Positions 15,128 to 24,222 of a stretch of 64,000 nt of DNA are shown one piece after another. The stretch spans positions 11,436 to 75,435 of the forward strand of contig CAKPCL010000007.1 in the NCBI GenBank assembly GCA_934141605.1, given 5' to 3'. The stretch's first letter is position 1, and each line of letters begins with the position of its first letter. The position numbers were made by a program, and so were the translations under genes. The stretch comes from an uncultured Clostridia bacterium. GTDB lineage: Bacteria; Bacillota; Clostridia; TANB77; CAG-508. The notes under the pieces are model-generated. The model was not told the origin of the DNA and searched no databases. It saw nothing but the letters and a program-made list of their open reading frames with translations.

Positions 15128-16867
15128 TTATTTTTTCATATTGTCTCCATATCTTTTTATTTTTTGAGTTGTTGTTTTTTCAAACTCTTTATCTCTAACA
15201 GCAAAAGTCTTTATATGTTTGTAATTAGGTATTTTACCATTAACTCCAGCTACAACATCTGCCATAATTTTTTTTACTTCTTCTTTTGTAGGAACTGTTC
15301 CTTTTAAGTATTCTTTAATTGCGTCCATGTTAGGGAAAATCTGTGCATTGACATATGTTTCATCATCATTTTCTTTTTGAATTCCCATAACTAATGCTTC
15401 TGAAATTAATGGGTTATCATTTAAATATGCTTCAATTTCTTCTGGATATATATTTTTTCCGTTTTTTGTTACTATAACACTCTTACATCTACCTGTAATA
15501 TATAAAAATCCATTTTCATCTATTTTTCCTAAGTCTCCTGTGTGAAACCACCCGTCTTTTAAAACTTTTTCTGTTTCTTCTGGCATATTGTAATAACCAA
15601 GCATTACATTTGGTCCTTTTACTATTATTTCTCCAACGCCTTCACTGTCTGGGTTATCTATTTTATATTCTACATTTGGTATTGGTAACCCTGCACTATC
15701 ATTTCTTTTATAAAAATCAGTATTTCCCGCTACTAATGGTGCACATTCTGTTAAACCATATCCCTGCAATGAATTTAATCCCAATTTGTCAAATGTGTCT
15801 GCTATTTCTGGATTTACAGCTGCTGCACCTACAATAAACACTCTTAGCCTTCCACCTAATGAGTTTTTTACTTTTGTTTTTACTATTTGTTTTATGAAGA
15901 AAGGCAATTTGTCTACTATATTTTCGTTTTCCTTTAATTTTTCTGTGTATTTTTTAGGTAATGTTTTTTGTATATTTTTCATTATCTTTTGGTACATTTT
16001 TTCTAGTAGCAATGGTACGCATAGTACTACTGATGGGTGATATTCTAGCATATTGTTTGTTATATATCTTAGTCCATCACAATAGCATATACTTGCTCCG
16101 CTGTATAGTGGCAATAAAAATCCAATTGTGCACTCATATGTATGATGAATTGGCAATATAGAAAAGAATAAGTCACTTCTTTTTACTTTTACTATTCCAT
16201 ATATTGATAAAATATTTGAGCAAATGTTTCTTTGTGATAGGCATACTCCTTTTGCGTTTCCTGTTGTTCCTGATGTAAATAATAGAATTTTCATTTCATC
16301 TGGATTAATTTCTATTTCGTCAAATTTTGTATTGCCTTTTTCTAATAGTTTTTTTCCTTTTTCCATTTGTGTTTCAAATGATATAACATTTTCTTGTGTT
16401 TTGTTGTCAAAATCAATGAAAATTGTATTTTTGTTTTCTAGTTTTTCTATATTTTCTAATATTGGTTTTAAGTTTTTGTTGTTTCCTAAAATACATTGTG
16501 TTTTTGATACATTCATAAAGTTTATTACATCATCTGAATGTAGTTCTTTATCAATTGGAACTACAATTCCTACTATTGATGCTGCTAAATATGATATTGC
16601 CCATTTATATGAATTTTTTCCTATTACTGCAATTTTTTTGTTTAGAAGTCCACTTTCTATTAAGCTAGTTCCTAATGTTGCAACATCTTGTCTTAATTCT
16701 TCGTATGTTTTATTATATATGTTCCCTTCTTCGTCTTTTAGTTTAAATGCTGTTCTTGTTTTAAATATTGTTGCTGACCTATCTAACATTTGTTTAAAAT
16801 TTGTTATTTCTTCACATTTATGGTATTTTTGTTTTAATTCATCTGCTATTTTCAATTTTTCTTTCAT
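15128..16867 (-). CDS. Long-chain acyl-CoA synthetase (AMP-forming)
   Basis: 579 residues; AGGAAGG 6 nt before ATG 16867. It belongs to the ANL superfamily: the P-loop-like LLFTSGTTGNAKGV, the motif SLQGYGLTECAP, the hinge-region WFHTGDLGKIDENGFLYITGR and the C-terminal catalytic Lys segment (TTTQKIKRY). It activates fatty acids with ATP and CoA, or possibly another carrier. It overlaps no neighbour and is 13 bp after the membrane protein gene at 16880, suggesting co-transcription. Confidence 0.92.
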   Translation of the reverse strand: MKEKLKIADELKQKYHKCEEITNFKQMLDRSATIFKTRTAFKLKDEEGNIYNKTYEELRQDVATLGTSLIESGLLNKKIAVIGKNSYKWAISYLAASIVGIVVPIDKELHSDDVINFMNVSKTQCILGNNKNLKPILENIEKLENKNTIFIDFDNKTQENVISFETQMEKGKKLLEKGNTKFDEIEINPDEMKILLFTSGTTGNAKGVCLSQRNICSNILSIYGIVKVKRSDLFFSILPIHHTYECTIGFLLPLYSGASICYCDGLRYITNNMLEYHPSVVLCVPLLLEKMYQKIMKNIQKTLPKKYTEKLKENENIVDKLPFFIKQIVKTKVKNSLGGRLRVFIVGAAAVNPEIADTFDKLGLNSLQGYGLTECAPLVAGNTDFYKRNDSAGLPIPNVEYKIDNPDSEGVGEIIVKGPNVMLGYYNMPEETEKVLKDGWFHTGDLGKIDENGFLYITGRCKSVIVTKNGKNIYPEEIEAYLNDNPLISEALVMGIQKENDDETYVNAQIFPNMDAIKEYLKGTVPTKEEVKKIMADVVAGVNGKIPNYKHIKTFAVRDKEFEKTTTQKIKRYGDNMKK

Positions 16868-16879
16868 TTTAAATCCTTC

Positions 16880-17686
16880 CTATTCATATCTATAAAAATT
16901 AAAATTTGTATTCTTGTTTAATATAATATTTCCATCATCTATTGTCTTTTCTTCGCTTTCATATGGTATGTCAAAATATATGCTTGTTCTAAACTTTTGA
17001 TTTTTATTGTTTTCTATTTCTATGTCAAATGATATTGATGCATCTATATTTTGTTTTGCAATTCCACATCTTTCTAACAATTTTCCATTATATGTTATTG
17101 GATTTTGTGTATCTGTCATGGTGTAATCTGTTATAATGTTTTGGTTTATATAGCTTAATGTTATTGGACTTGCACAGTTATTAAATAAAACTGGTTTGCT
17201 AAAGTCTATATTTTCTTCTGATGTTGTTTCAAATTCTAGTTCATTATTTATAACATTTTCTTCATTAATTTCACTTTTTGAAAAATTTTCTATTGATTTG
17301 TAATATAAATTTGCTTTTCCCATTATTGGTTCTTTTATAAATTTTATATTTGATATTTTTACTTTTTTCAGTGTGTTTTCAGTTGTATTTTCTTCTGAAT
17401 TATTATTTATGAATATTGCTATGTCAGTATAGGCATATAAATTTTCTATTGTGAAGTTTGTTTTTGAACTTGTCTTGTTTTTTGAATCACAACTACTGAA
17501 AAATGTTATTTTGTTTATTGAAAATATTATTTTTTCATTTTTTTCTGCAAATGATATTGTGCTACTTTCAAAAGTTTTTTTGCGTAATAAGTTTTCGTAT
17601 GTCTTTTTGCAAAGAAAAACTAATAGTGTTGCTAAAATAATTATTGTTATAATATAAATTGCTTTTTTTATAAATTTTTCTTTCAT
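16880..17686 (-). CDS. Membrane-anchored extracytoplasmic protein, unknown
   Basis: 268 residues; GGGAGG before ATG 17686. One N-terminal membrane helix (about residues 8-26) is followed by an Asn/Thr/Ser/Ile-rich outer domain with many predicted strands. No motif recognised. Its position directly upstream of the acyl-CoA synthetase gives no clear functional hint. Confidence 0.65.
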   Translation of the reverse strand: MKEKFIKKAIYIITIIILATLLVFLCKKTYENLLRKKTFESSTISFAEKNEKIIFSINKITFFSSCDSKNKTSSKTNFTIENLYAYTDIAIFINNNSEENTTENTLKKVKISNIKFIKEPIMGKANLYYKSIENFSKSEINEENVINNELEFETTSEENIDFSKPVLFNNCASPITLSYINQNIITDYTMTDTQNPITYNGKLLERCGIAKQNIDASISFDIEIENNKNQKFRTSIYFDIPYESEEKTIDDGNIILNKNTNFNFYRYE

Positions 17687-17873
17687 TTTCTTTTGTTCCT
17701 CCCATATATTTTATTATATAACCTTTATATAAATTACTTTTAATTTTTTTAAAAAGATTTAATAAAGTTTTATAAAAATCATAAAATATATGGAAATTTC
17801 TTTTTATATAATAGTATATTTTCTAATTAAAATCAAGTTTTTTAATTTTTTTCAAAAAAAATTTTTAAAACTA

Positions 17874-17902
17874 TTGACATTTTGTGATAAATCTTGTATA
17901 CT
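17874..17902 (+). promoter_or_regulatory. SigA-type promoter of the tRNA cluster
   Basis: Consensus TTGACA, 17-bp spacer, TATACT, ending 20 bp before tRNA-Val. Confidence 0.85.
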
Positions 17903-17922
17903 AGTCAATGTCGAAAGGACAT

Positions 17923-17998
17923 GGTCGTTTAGCTCAGCTGGGAGAGCATCTGCCTTACAAGCAGGGGGTCATAGGTTCGAGCCCTATAACGACCACCA
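17923..17998 (+). tRNA. tRNA-Val (TAC)
   Basis: 76 nt with encoded CCA. The acceptor arm GGTCGTT pairs with AACGACC; the anticodon loop is CTTACAA and the T-loop GTTCGAG. First gene of a three-tRNA cluster. Confidence 0.95.
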
Positions 17999-18007
17999 TT
18001 CTTTTAC

Positions 18008-18084
18008 GGCCTGGTAGTTCAGTTGGTTAGAACGCTAGCCTGTCACGCTAGAGGTCGACGGTTCGAGCCCGTTCCAGGTCGCCA
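18008..18084 (+). tRNA. tRNA-Asp (GTC)
   Basis: 77 nt with encoded CCA. The acceptor arm GGCCTGG pairs with CCAGGTC through one wobble, the anticodon loop is CTGTCAC, and the discriminator is G as expected for Asp. Confidence 0.95.
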
Positions 18085-18101
18085 TTTTTTTATTTATTTT
18101 T

Positions 18102-18177
18102 GGCTCGATAGCTCAGTTGGTAGAGCAGGGGACTGAAAATCCCCGTGTCAGTGGTTCGATTCCACTTCGAGCCACCA
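18102..18177 (+). tRNA. tRNA-Phe (GAA)
   Basis: 76 nt with encoded CCA. The acceptor arm GGCTCGA pairs with TCGAGCC and the anticodon loop is CTGAAAA. Last gene of the cluster. Confidence 0.95.
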
Positions 18178-18180
18178 ACA

Positions 18181-18212
18181 AAAAGAAGTAATTTTGAAAT
18201 TACTTCTTTTTT
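18181..18212 (+). terminator. Bidirectional terminator, tRNA cluster and dprA
   Basis: The perfect stem AAGAAGTAATTT/AAATTACTTCTT is followed by a T-run on the plus strand and mirrored by an A-run. It serves both the tRNAs and the convergent dprA. Confidence 0.85.
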
Positions 18213-19120
18213 ATTATTTCTTCATATGATGTAACTAATCTTGCCCCCTGTTTAATTAAATCATTAGTTCCAACAGAATTAATTGAATTGATATTACCCG
18301 GAACTACATAAACATCTCTACCTTGTTCCAAAGCAAAATCTACAGTTATTAGTGTACCACTTTTTTCTTTTGCTTCAACAACAATAATTCCAGAACTAAT
18401 GCCACTAATAATTCTATTTCTCGCAGGAAAATTCATTTTATCTGGTTTAGTCCCACACGAATATTCTGATATAATCGCTCCTCCACTTCTTATAATTTCA
18501 TTTGCTAATTCTATATTTTCTTTAGGGTATACCATATCTAGTCCATTTCCCACAACAGCAATTGTTTTTCCACAAATATTATGATTTTTTAGTTCATTTA
18601 TAGCTCCAATACTTCCCCAATGTGCATAACTATCCACACCTTTTGCTAATCCACTCACAATGTTTATATTTTCTTTTGATAGATTATAAGCAAAATATTT
18701 TGTAGCTTTTTTTCCATAATCTGTACACTCTCTACACCCTACTATTCCTATGCTTTTATTGTTTAATATCTCTTTATTTCCTTTTATGTACAAACTAATT
18801 GGAGCATCATATATTTGCTTTAAGATTTGTGGATAACTCTCTTCATATATGTGTATAATATCAATATTATTTTCTTTTATGTATTTTATATGATAATCTA
18901 TAACCCTTTCATTTTTAGATTCCATTATATTATGAATTATTTCTTCTCCTATTCCATTTATTTTTGCTAATTCTTTTCCTGTTAAATTATATATTTTTTC
19001 AGGTGTTTTATAAATTTCTAACAACCTCTTTTTTCTTATACACCCTAATTTTTTTATTAAGCTAAACCATATCCAATATCTTTTATTTTCTAGGTCTTTC
19101 AATAACTTTTCTCCCTTCAT
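18200..19120 (-). CDS. dprA: DNA processing protein DprA
   Basis: 306 residues. The Rossmann-like DprA core is clear: SIGIVGCRECTDYG, SGLAKGVDSYAHWG, GNGLDMVYPKEN and FPARNRIISG, then SGTLITVDFALEQGRDVYVVPG. It loads RecA onto incoming single-stranded DNA during natural transformation. A helix-hairpin-helix-like N-terminus (KINGIGEEII) is present, while a C-terminal winged domain is absent. The start is uncertain: the ATG at 19120 has a poor binding site, while a TTG at 19102 has AAGGGAG 8 nt upstream. It is the last gene of the ligA-folD-dprA run. Confidence 0.93.
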   Translation of the reverse strand: MKGEKLLKDLENKRYWIWFSLIKKLGCIRKKRLLEIYKTPEKIYNLTGKELAKINGIGEEIIHNIMESKNERVIDYHIKYIKENNIDIIHIYEESYPQILKQIYDAPISLYIKGNKEILNNKSIGIVGCRECTDYGKKATKYFAYNLSKENINIVSGLAKGVDSYAHWGSIGAINELKNHNICGKTIAVVGNGLDMVYPKENIELANEIIRSGGAIISEYSCGTKPDKMNFPARNRIISGISSGIIVVEAKEKSGTLITVDFALEQGRDVYVVPGNINSINSVGTNDLIKQGARLVTSYEEIIKKK

Positions 19121-19144
19121 TTTATTTTTTATCTAATTTGTCTT

Positions 19145-19181
19145 AAAAAAGCAAAAAGAGACACAAATATTTTTGTGTCCC
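19145..19181 (-). terminator. Intrinsic terminator after folD
   Basis: Minus-strand stem GGACACAAA/TTTGTGTCT with a T-rich tail, separating folD from dprA. Confidence 0.8.
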
Positions 19182-19186
19182 ACTTA

Positions 19187-20044
19187 TTAATCTATAATAC
19201 CATTTTGCCTTTTGGTAGCTTTAATAACATTGTTCATAAGCATAGCAATTGTCATCGGTCCTACTCCCCCTGGAACTGGTGTTATATAGCTTGCTTTTTC
19301 TTTTACATTTTCAAAATCAACATCACCTGTAATTTTGCCGTTTTCTAATCTATTTATTCCAACATCTATTACAACTGCGTTTTCTTTTACCATATCTGCT
19401 GTTACAAAATTTGCTTTTCCTATTGCAGATATTAATATATCTGCTTCTTTGGTCTTTTGTTCTATATTTTGTGTTTTAGAGTGACATGATGTTACAGTTG
19501 CATTTTTATTTAAACAACAATGTATTAATGGTTTTCCTACAATATTGCTTCTTCCTAATATTACCACATTTTTACCAGTTAAGTCAATATTATATTCTTC
19601 AAACATTTTCATTATTCCATATGGTGTGCATGATACAAAAGTATCTTGATTTAAAACTAATTTACCAACATTTACTGGATTAAACCCGTCAACATCTTTT
19701 TCTGATGATATTGTTCTAAAAGCTTCATTTATGTCTAAATTTGATGGTATTGGACTTTGTAATAGTATTCCATTTACCGTTTTATCTTTATTTAGTTTTT
19801 CAATTAATTCAATTAATTCTTTTTGTGTTATATTTGAATCTAATAAATATTCCTCATATTCTATTCCAACATCTTCACATGCCCTACTTTTATTTCTAAC
19901 ATAAACTTTTGATGCTGGGTCATCTCCTACCATTATTACTGCTAATTTTGAATTTATATTTTTTTGTTTTAATTCTTCACACTCTATTTTTAAATTTGCT
20001 CTTATTTTTTTCGCTAATTCTTTTCCATCTATTATTACGGCCAT
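19187..20044 (-). CDS. folD: FolD methylene-THF dehydrogenase/cyclohydrolase
   Basis: 285 residues from ATG 20044 (MAVIIDGKELAKKIR), preceded by AAAAGGAGA. It is the bifunctional enzyme of one-carbon metabolism, oxidising 5,10-methylene-THF and hydrolysing the product to 10-formyl-THF. Visible are KVYVRNKSRACEDVGI with the catalytic Lys, LLQSPIP, the NADP loop VILGRSNIVGKP and the signature ITPVPGGVGPMT. The length is typical. Confidence 0.96.
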   Translation of the reverse strand: MAVIIDGKELAKKIRANLKIECEELKQKNINSKLAVIMVGDDPASKVYVRNKSRACEDVGIEYEEYLLDSNITQKELIELIEKLNKDKTVNGILLQSPIPSNLDINEAFRTISSEKDVDGFNPVNVGKLVLNQDTFVSCTPYGIMKMFEEYNIDLTGKNVVILGRSNIVGKPLIHCCLNKNATVTSCHSKTQNIEQKTKEADILISAIGKANFVTADMVKENAVVIDVGINRLENGKITGDVDFENVKEKASYITPVPGGVGPMTIAMLMNNVIKATKRQNGIID

Positions 20045-20108
20045 TATTTTAAAATCTCCTTTTACTTTTTTCACATTATATCACATTTTTTCTTTTTTGT
20101 CTTATTTT

Positions 20109-20357
20109 TTATTCATCTAATAGCCCAACTTTATATTCAATATCTTCCATATCTGGAAACATTTCCTTAACTCTTTTTAAAGTAAGCATAGACATTCTAG
20201 GCTGTGGATTTTTTTTATGTTCTGATAATAATTTTTGTGTATAACAATTAGGTGCTGTTTTAAATAATAAATATCTATTCCTTACATAAGTGTAGTATAT
20301 TTGATATCCATTGTTTAAATCTTCCCACATCATTTCAAAAGTATATTTTTCTTCCAT
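20109..20357 (-). CDS. 82-residue hypothetical protein
   Basis: AAAGGAGA precedes the ATG at 20357. It is a soluble, charged protein rich in Tyr and Met (MEEKYTFEMMWEDLNNGYQI), with no recognised domain. It lies between ligA and folD, and the palindromic repeat at 20377 begins 20 nt upstream of its start. Confidence 0.6.
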   Translation of the reverse strand: MEEKYTFEMMWEDLNNGYQIYYTYVRNRYLLFKTAPNCYTQKLLSEHKKNPQPRMSMLTLKRVKEMFPDMEDIEYKVGLLDE

Positions 20358-20376
20358 ATCAATTTCTCCTTTCTGT

Positions 20377-20447
20377 GTCCATGTCCAAATGGGACGGTTC
20401 TATTTGGACAAAATGTCCAATTAGAACCGTCCCGTTTGGACATGGAC
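20377..20447. repeat. GGGACGGTTCT repeat, copy A (inverted pair)
   Basis: Two 29-bp units, each starting TGTCCAAA and ending TTTGGACA around GGGACGGTTCT, arranged head to head to make a long hairpin. It lies 20 nt upstream of the 82-residue gene. Related copies are at 26165, 43464 and 44862. Confidence 0.8.
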
Positions 20448-20453
20448 AGACAA

Positions 20454-22454
20454 TCATTTGGTCATTTCTTCAAATTCATTTTCTGATATAATTGTAATTC
20501 CTAAATTTTGTGCTTTGGTTAATTTGCTTCCTGCGTCTTCTCCTGCTAATACATAGTCTGTTTTCTTAGATACAGAACCTGATGTTTTTCCGCCTAATTT
20601 TTCAATTATGTCTTCTGCTTCTTTTCTTGTATATTTTTCTAAACTTCCTGTTAATACGAATGTTTTTCCTTCAAATCTGTTGTCTGTGCTTTCTTCTTCA
20701 AGGCAGTTCATGTTAACACCTGCTGACTTTAATTTTTCAAGTAGGTCTGTTGTTTGTTCTTGTAAGAAGAATTCTCTAATGCTATTTGCCATTACTTCTC
20801 CTATGTCTTTTATTTTGCTTAATTCTTCAAATGTGGCATTTGCTAAATTGTCCATTGTTCTATATTTTCTAGCTAACATTTTTGATGCTTTTCCACCTAC
20901 ATGTCTAATTCCTAGGGCTGTTATTAATCTATATAAGTCATTTTGTTTACTTGCATTTATACTGTCTATTAAGTTTTGTGTGAATTTTTTTCCGTTCTTT
21001 TTTAATGTTGCGATGTCTTCAAATTTCAATTCATATATATCTGAGATATTGTGAATTAGTTCTCTGTCTAATAATTGCTGAATTATATTTTCTCCTAACC
21101 CATCTATGTTCATTGCTTCTCTTGATACAAAGTGTACTAAGTTTCTAAATAGTTTTGCTGGACACTCTATTCCTGTGCATCTTACTGCTGATTCGCCTTC
21201 TTCTCTTACTGCTTCTGCTCCACATACTGGACAAGTTTTTGGCATTTCAAAGTCTTTTTCTTTTCCAGTTCTTTTTTCTTCTACGACTTTTACTATTTCA
21301 GGTATTACATCTCCTGCTTTTTGAATTATTACTGTGTCACCTATTTTTAGTCCTTTTTCTTTTATGAAATCTTCGTTGTGTAAGGTGGTTTTAGATATTG
21401 TTGAACCTGCTACTTTTACTGGTTCTAGGATTGCCATTGGTGTAATTACTCCTGTTCTTCCTACTTGTACAACTATGTCTTTTAATTTTGTTTCTTTTTG
21501 CTCTGGTGGATATTTATATGCTATTGCCCATCTTGGTGTTTTGGCTGTTGTTCCTAATATCTCTCTAAATTTCAAGTCGTCTACTTTTATAACTGCTCCG
21601 TCTATTCCAAATGTTAGTTTTTCTCTCATTTCTCCTATTTTTTTAATTGCTTCTTTTACTTCTTTTAAATTATTGCATGAAATTCGCACTGGGTTAACAT
21701 TAAAGCCTATTTTTTCAAGGTATTCTAATTCTTCAAAGTGTGAGCTGAATTCTTTTCCTTCTATTTTTTGAACATTAAATATGTATATATCTAATGGTCT
21801 TGTTTCTGTGATTTTACTATCTAATTGACGAAGTGAGCCTGCTGCTGCGTTACGAGCATTTGCGAATAATTCTTCTTCGTTTTCTTCTCTTTCTTGATTC
21901 ATTTTTTCAAAGTCTTCTTTTGATATAAAAACTTCTCCACGAACTGTTATGTCTATTTTATCATTTATTTCCATTGGTATTGTTTTAACAGTTTTTAAGT
22001 TTTGTGTTACATCTTCTCCTACTAAGCCATTTCCTCTTGTAGCTCCTCTTACGAATTTTCCGTTTTTATATTCTAAAGCTGATGATAATCCATCTATTTT
22101 TGTTTCTACAACATATTTTACTTCTTTTATTCCATTTTCTTCTGCTGATTTTCTTATTCTAGCATCAAATTCATCTATTTCGTCTAAACTGAATATGTCT
22201 TGTAGACTTTGTAGTGGAACTTCATGGACTACTTTTTCGAATCCTTCTTTTACATGTCCTCCTACTTTTTGAGTTAATGATTCTGTGCTTTGAAATTCTG
22301 GAAATTCTTTTTCCAAATTTCGTAGTTCTACCATTAACATATCATATTCAAAGTCTGATATTTCTGGTTTGTCGTCGTCATAGTATTTTTGTGCGTAATA
22401 TTCTGTTTTTTCTCTTAATTCTTGTATTCTTTTTTCTGCTTGTTTTTTATTCAT
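20454..22454 (-). CDS. ligA: NAD-dependent DNA ligase
   Basis: 666 residues from ATG 22454 (MNKKQAEKRIQELREK), preceded by AAAGGAGAG; the upstream extension to 22499 lacks a site. It seals nicks in replication and repair. Domains in order: Ia (YYDDDKPEISDFEYD), adenylation with catalytic Lys in VETKIDGLS, OB fold (VGRTGVITPMA), four-Cys zinc finger (CPVCGAEAV ... CTGIECPAKL), helix-hairpin-helix (LGIRHVGGKA) and a C-terminal BRCT (GKTFVLTGSLEKYTR). The length is normal. Confidence 0.97.
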   Translation of the reverse strand: MNKKQAEKRIQELREKTEYYAQKYYDDDKPEISDFEYDMLMVELRNLEKEFPEFQSTESLTQKVGGHVKEGFEKVVHEVPLQSLQDIFSLDEIDEFDARIRKSAEENGIKEVKYVVETKIDGLSSALEYKNGKFVRGATRGNGLVGEDVTQNLKTVKTIPMEINDKIDITVRGEVFISKEDFEKMNQEREENEEELFANARNAAAGSLRQLDSKITETRPLDIYIFNVQKIEGKEFSSHFEELEYLEKIGFNVNPVRISCNNLKEVKEAIKKIGEMREKLTFGIDGAVIKVDDLKFREILGTTAKTPRWAIAYKYPPEQKETKLKDIVVQVGRTGVITPMAILEPVKVAGSTISKTTLHNEDFIKEKGLKIGDTVIIQKAGDVIPEIVKVVEEKRTGKEKDFEMPKTCPVCGAEAVREEGESAVRCTGIECPAKLFRNLVHFVSREAMNIDGLGENIIQQLLDRELIHNISDIYELKFEDIATLKKNGKKFTQNLIDSINASKQNDLYRLITALGIRHVGGKASKMLARKYRTMDNLANATFEELSKIKDIGEVMANSIREFFLQEQTTDLLEKLKSAGVNMNCLEEESTDNRFEGKTFVLTGSLEKYTRKEAEDIIEKLGGKTSGSVSKKTDYVLAGEDAGSKLTKAQNLGITIISENEFEEMTK

Positions 22455-22506
22455 TTTGTATATTCTCTCCTTTGTGTTAGTTTTTATTATTATATACAAT
22501 TTAAAA

Positions 22507-22542
22507 CAAAAAATAAAGGAATTTTTGAAAATTCCTTTATTT
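22507..22542 (-). terminator. Bidirectional terminator between the LPKTG gene and ligA
   Basis: AAATAAAGGAATTTT pairs with AAAATTCCTTTATTT. The T-run suits the minus-strand gene at 22564. Confidence 0.75.
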
Positions 22543-22563
22543 AAATTTTAGTTTTAAATTTTA

Positions 22564-22917
22564 TTATATATTTTTATAATCTTCCATTTTTTTGTATGCA
22601 TATACTGCAGATATTCCAAATACTACTGCTATAACAACAATTGGCATTGAATCTGCTACACCTGTTTTTGGTAAAGATGTATTACTTGAATTGTTTGAAA
22701 CATTTGTTGTAGTTGTGTTGTTTGTTGTTAATACTAAGTTAGTTGTTGTATTGTTTAAAGTTTTATTACTGCTATTTTCAACAGTATTGTTTGTTGTAAG
22801 TCCTGTTAAAGAATTTGGGTCTAAAGATGTTACTGCAAAAGAACCTTTTGCTGCAACTATTATTGCAAGACTTATCATTATAATTAAGACTATTTTTACT
22901 AATTTAGAATTTTTCAT
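22564..22917 (-). CDS. Small LPKTG-type cell-wall-anchored protein
   Basis: 117 residues from ATG 22917 (MKNSKLVKIV), with AAAGGAGAG 7 nt upstream. A signal peptide (about residues 1-33, ending near GSFA) is followed by about 50 residues of Asn/Thr repeats. A complete sorting signal closes it: LPKTG, a hydrophobic helix (IVVIAVVFGISAVYA) and a KK-containing tail. It is therefore a sortase substrate with almost no folded domain, perhaps a glycosylated or spacer-like surface protein. No sortase gene is adjacent; the only one in the window is the class B enzyme on the mobile element. Confidence 0.8.
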   Translation of the reverse strand: MKNSKLVKIVLIIMISLAIIVAAKGSFAVTSLDPNSLTGLTTNNTVENSSNKTLNNTTTNLVLTTNNTTTTNVSNNSSNTSLPKTGVADSMPIVVIAVVFGISAVYAYKKMEDYKNI

Positions 22918-23080
22918 TTTTTTCTCTCCTTTATATTTTATCATTATCTTATAAATAATAATTATACCTTTTCTTAAGTACAATTTTTAATCTAAATAAA
23001 TTGTATACTTTATATTTAAATAAGTCAATATATTTTTCGTTTTTTTATTTTACATTTTTGTTACAAAAAAATTACATTTA

Positions 23081-24172
23081 TTACACATTAAATTTAAATA
23101 AGACAATATCCCCGTCTTGCATTATATATTCTTTTCCTTCTGAACGTACTAATCCTTTTTCTTTGGCTGATACCATTGATCCTTCTCTTATTAAGTCATC
23201 ATATGATACAACTTCTGCTTTTATGAATCCTCTTTCTATGTCAGAGTGTATTTTTCCTGCTGCTTGTGGTGCTTTTGTTCCTTTTTTTATGGTCCATGCT
23301 CTTACTTCTGGTTCTCCTGCTGTTAAAAATGACATTAATCCTAATAAATCATAACTTTTTTTAATAACTTTGTCTAATCCTGATTCTTCTAATCCTAATG
23401 CTTCTAGCATTTCTTTTTTGTCTTCATCTTCTAGTCCTGAAAGTTCTTCTTCTATTTTTACGCAAAGTGGTATTACTTCTGCTTTTTCTTTTGAAGCATA
23501 TTCTTTTACTTGTTTTACTAAGTTGTCATTTTCAGCATCTTCTAATTGTTCTTCTGATACATTTGCTACATATAGAATTGGTTTTGTTGTTAATAAAAAC
23601 ATGTCTTTTACTAATATTTGTTCATCTTCATTAAATTCTAATGTTCTTGCTGATTTTCCTTCTTCAAGTGTTTTTAATATTTTTTCCAATAAATCAATTT
23701 CTATTTGGTATTTTTTATCTGCTTTTAAATTTTTTCTTGCTTTGTCTATTCTTTTATTTACTGTTTCTATGTCTGCAAATATTAATTCTAAGTTTATTGT
23801 TTCTATGTCTCTTAATGGATTTACACTTCCATCAACATGTACAACATTTGAGTCTTCAAAGCATCTTACTACTTCTACTATTGCGTCTGTTTCTCTTATA
23901 TGTGATAAGAATTTGTTTCCTAATCCTTCTCCTCTGCTTGCTCCTTTTACTAATCCTGCTATATCAACAAATTCAATTACTGCATGTGTTGTTTTTTCTG
24001 GTTTGTACATTTCTGTTAGTTTGTTTAGCCTTTCGTCTGGTACTGCTACTACTCCTACATTTGGTTCTATTGTGCAAAATGGGTAGTTTGCACATTCTGC
24101 TCCTGCTTTTGTTATGCTGTTAAATAATGTACTTTTTCCTACATTTGGTAATCCTACAATTCCTAATTTCAT
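23081..24172 (-). CDS. ychF: Ribosome-binding GTPase/ATPase YchF
   Basis: 363 residues; GAGAGG before ATG 24172. It is an Obg-family protein with P-loop GLPNVGKSTLFN, DIAGLVKGASRGEGLGNKFL and the C-terminal TGS domain (TIKKGTKAPQAAGKIHSDIERGF ... GDIVLFKFNV). Family members hydrolyse ATP and associate with ribosomes, with roles in stress response. The length is typical. Confidence 0.95.
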   Translation of the reverse strand: MKLGIVGLPNVGKSTLFNSITKAGAECANYPFCTIEPNVGVVAVPDERLNKLTEMYKPEKTTHAVIEFVDIAGLVKGASRGEGLGNKFLSHIRETDAIVEVVRCFEDSNVVHVDGSVNPLRDIETINLELIFADIETVNKRIDKARKNLKADKKYQIEIDLLEKILKTLEEGKSARTLEFNEDEQILVKDMFLLTTKPILYVANVSEEQLEDAENDNLVKQVKEYASKEKAEVIPLCVKIEEELSGLEDEDKKEMLEALGLEESGLDKVIKKSYDLLGLMSFLTAGEPEVRAWTIKKGTKAPQAAGKIHSDIERGFIKAEVVSYDDLIREGSMVSAKEKGLVRSEGKEYIMQDGDIVLFKFNV

Positions 24173-24222
24173 TTTTTCCTCTCTTTCACTTTATTGCTAA
24201 TTTTCTCTAAAAAATGACTGCC

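Noticed and set aside
23370..24123. Long plus-strand frames opposite ychF
   Set aside because: Leu/Ser-rich shadow translations of the complementary strand of a conserved gene, without ribosome binding sites.
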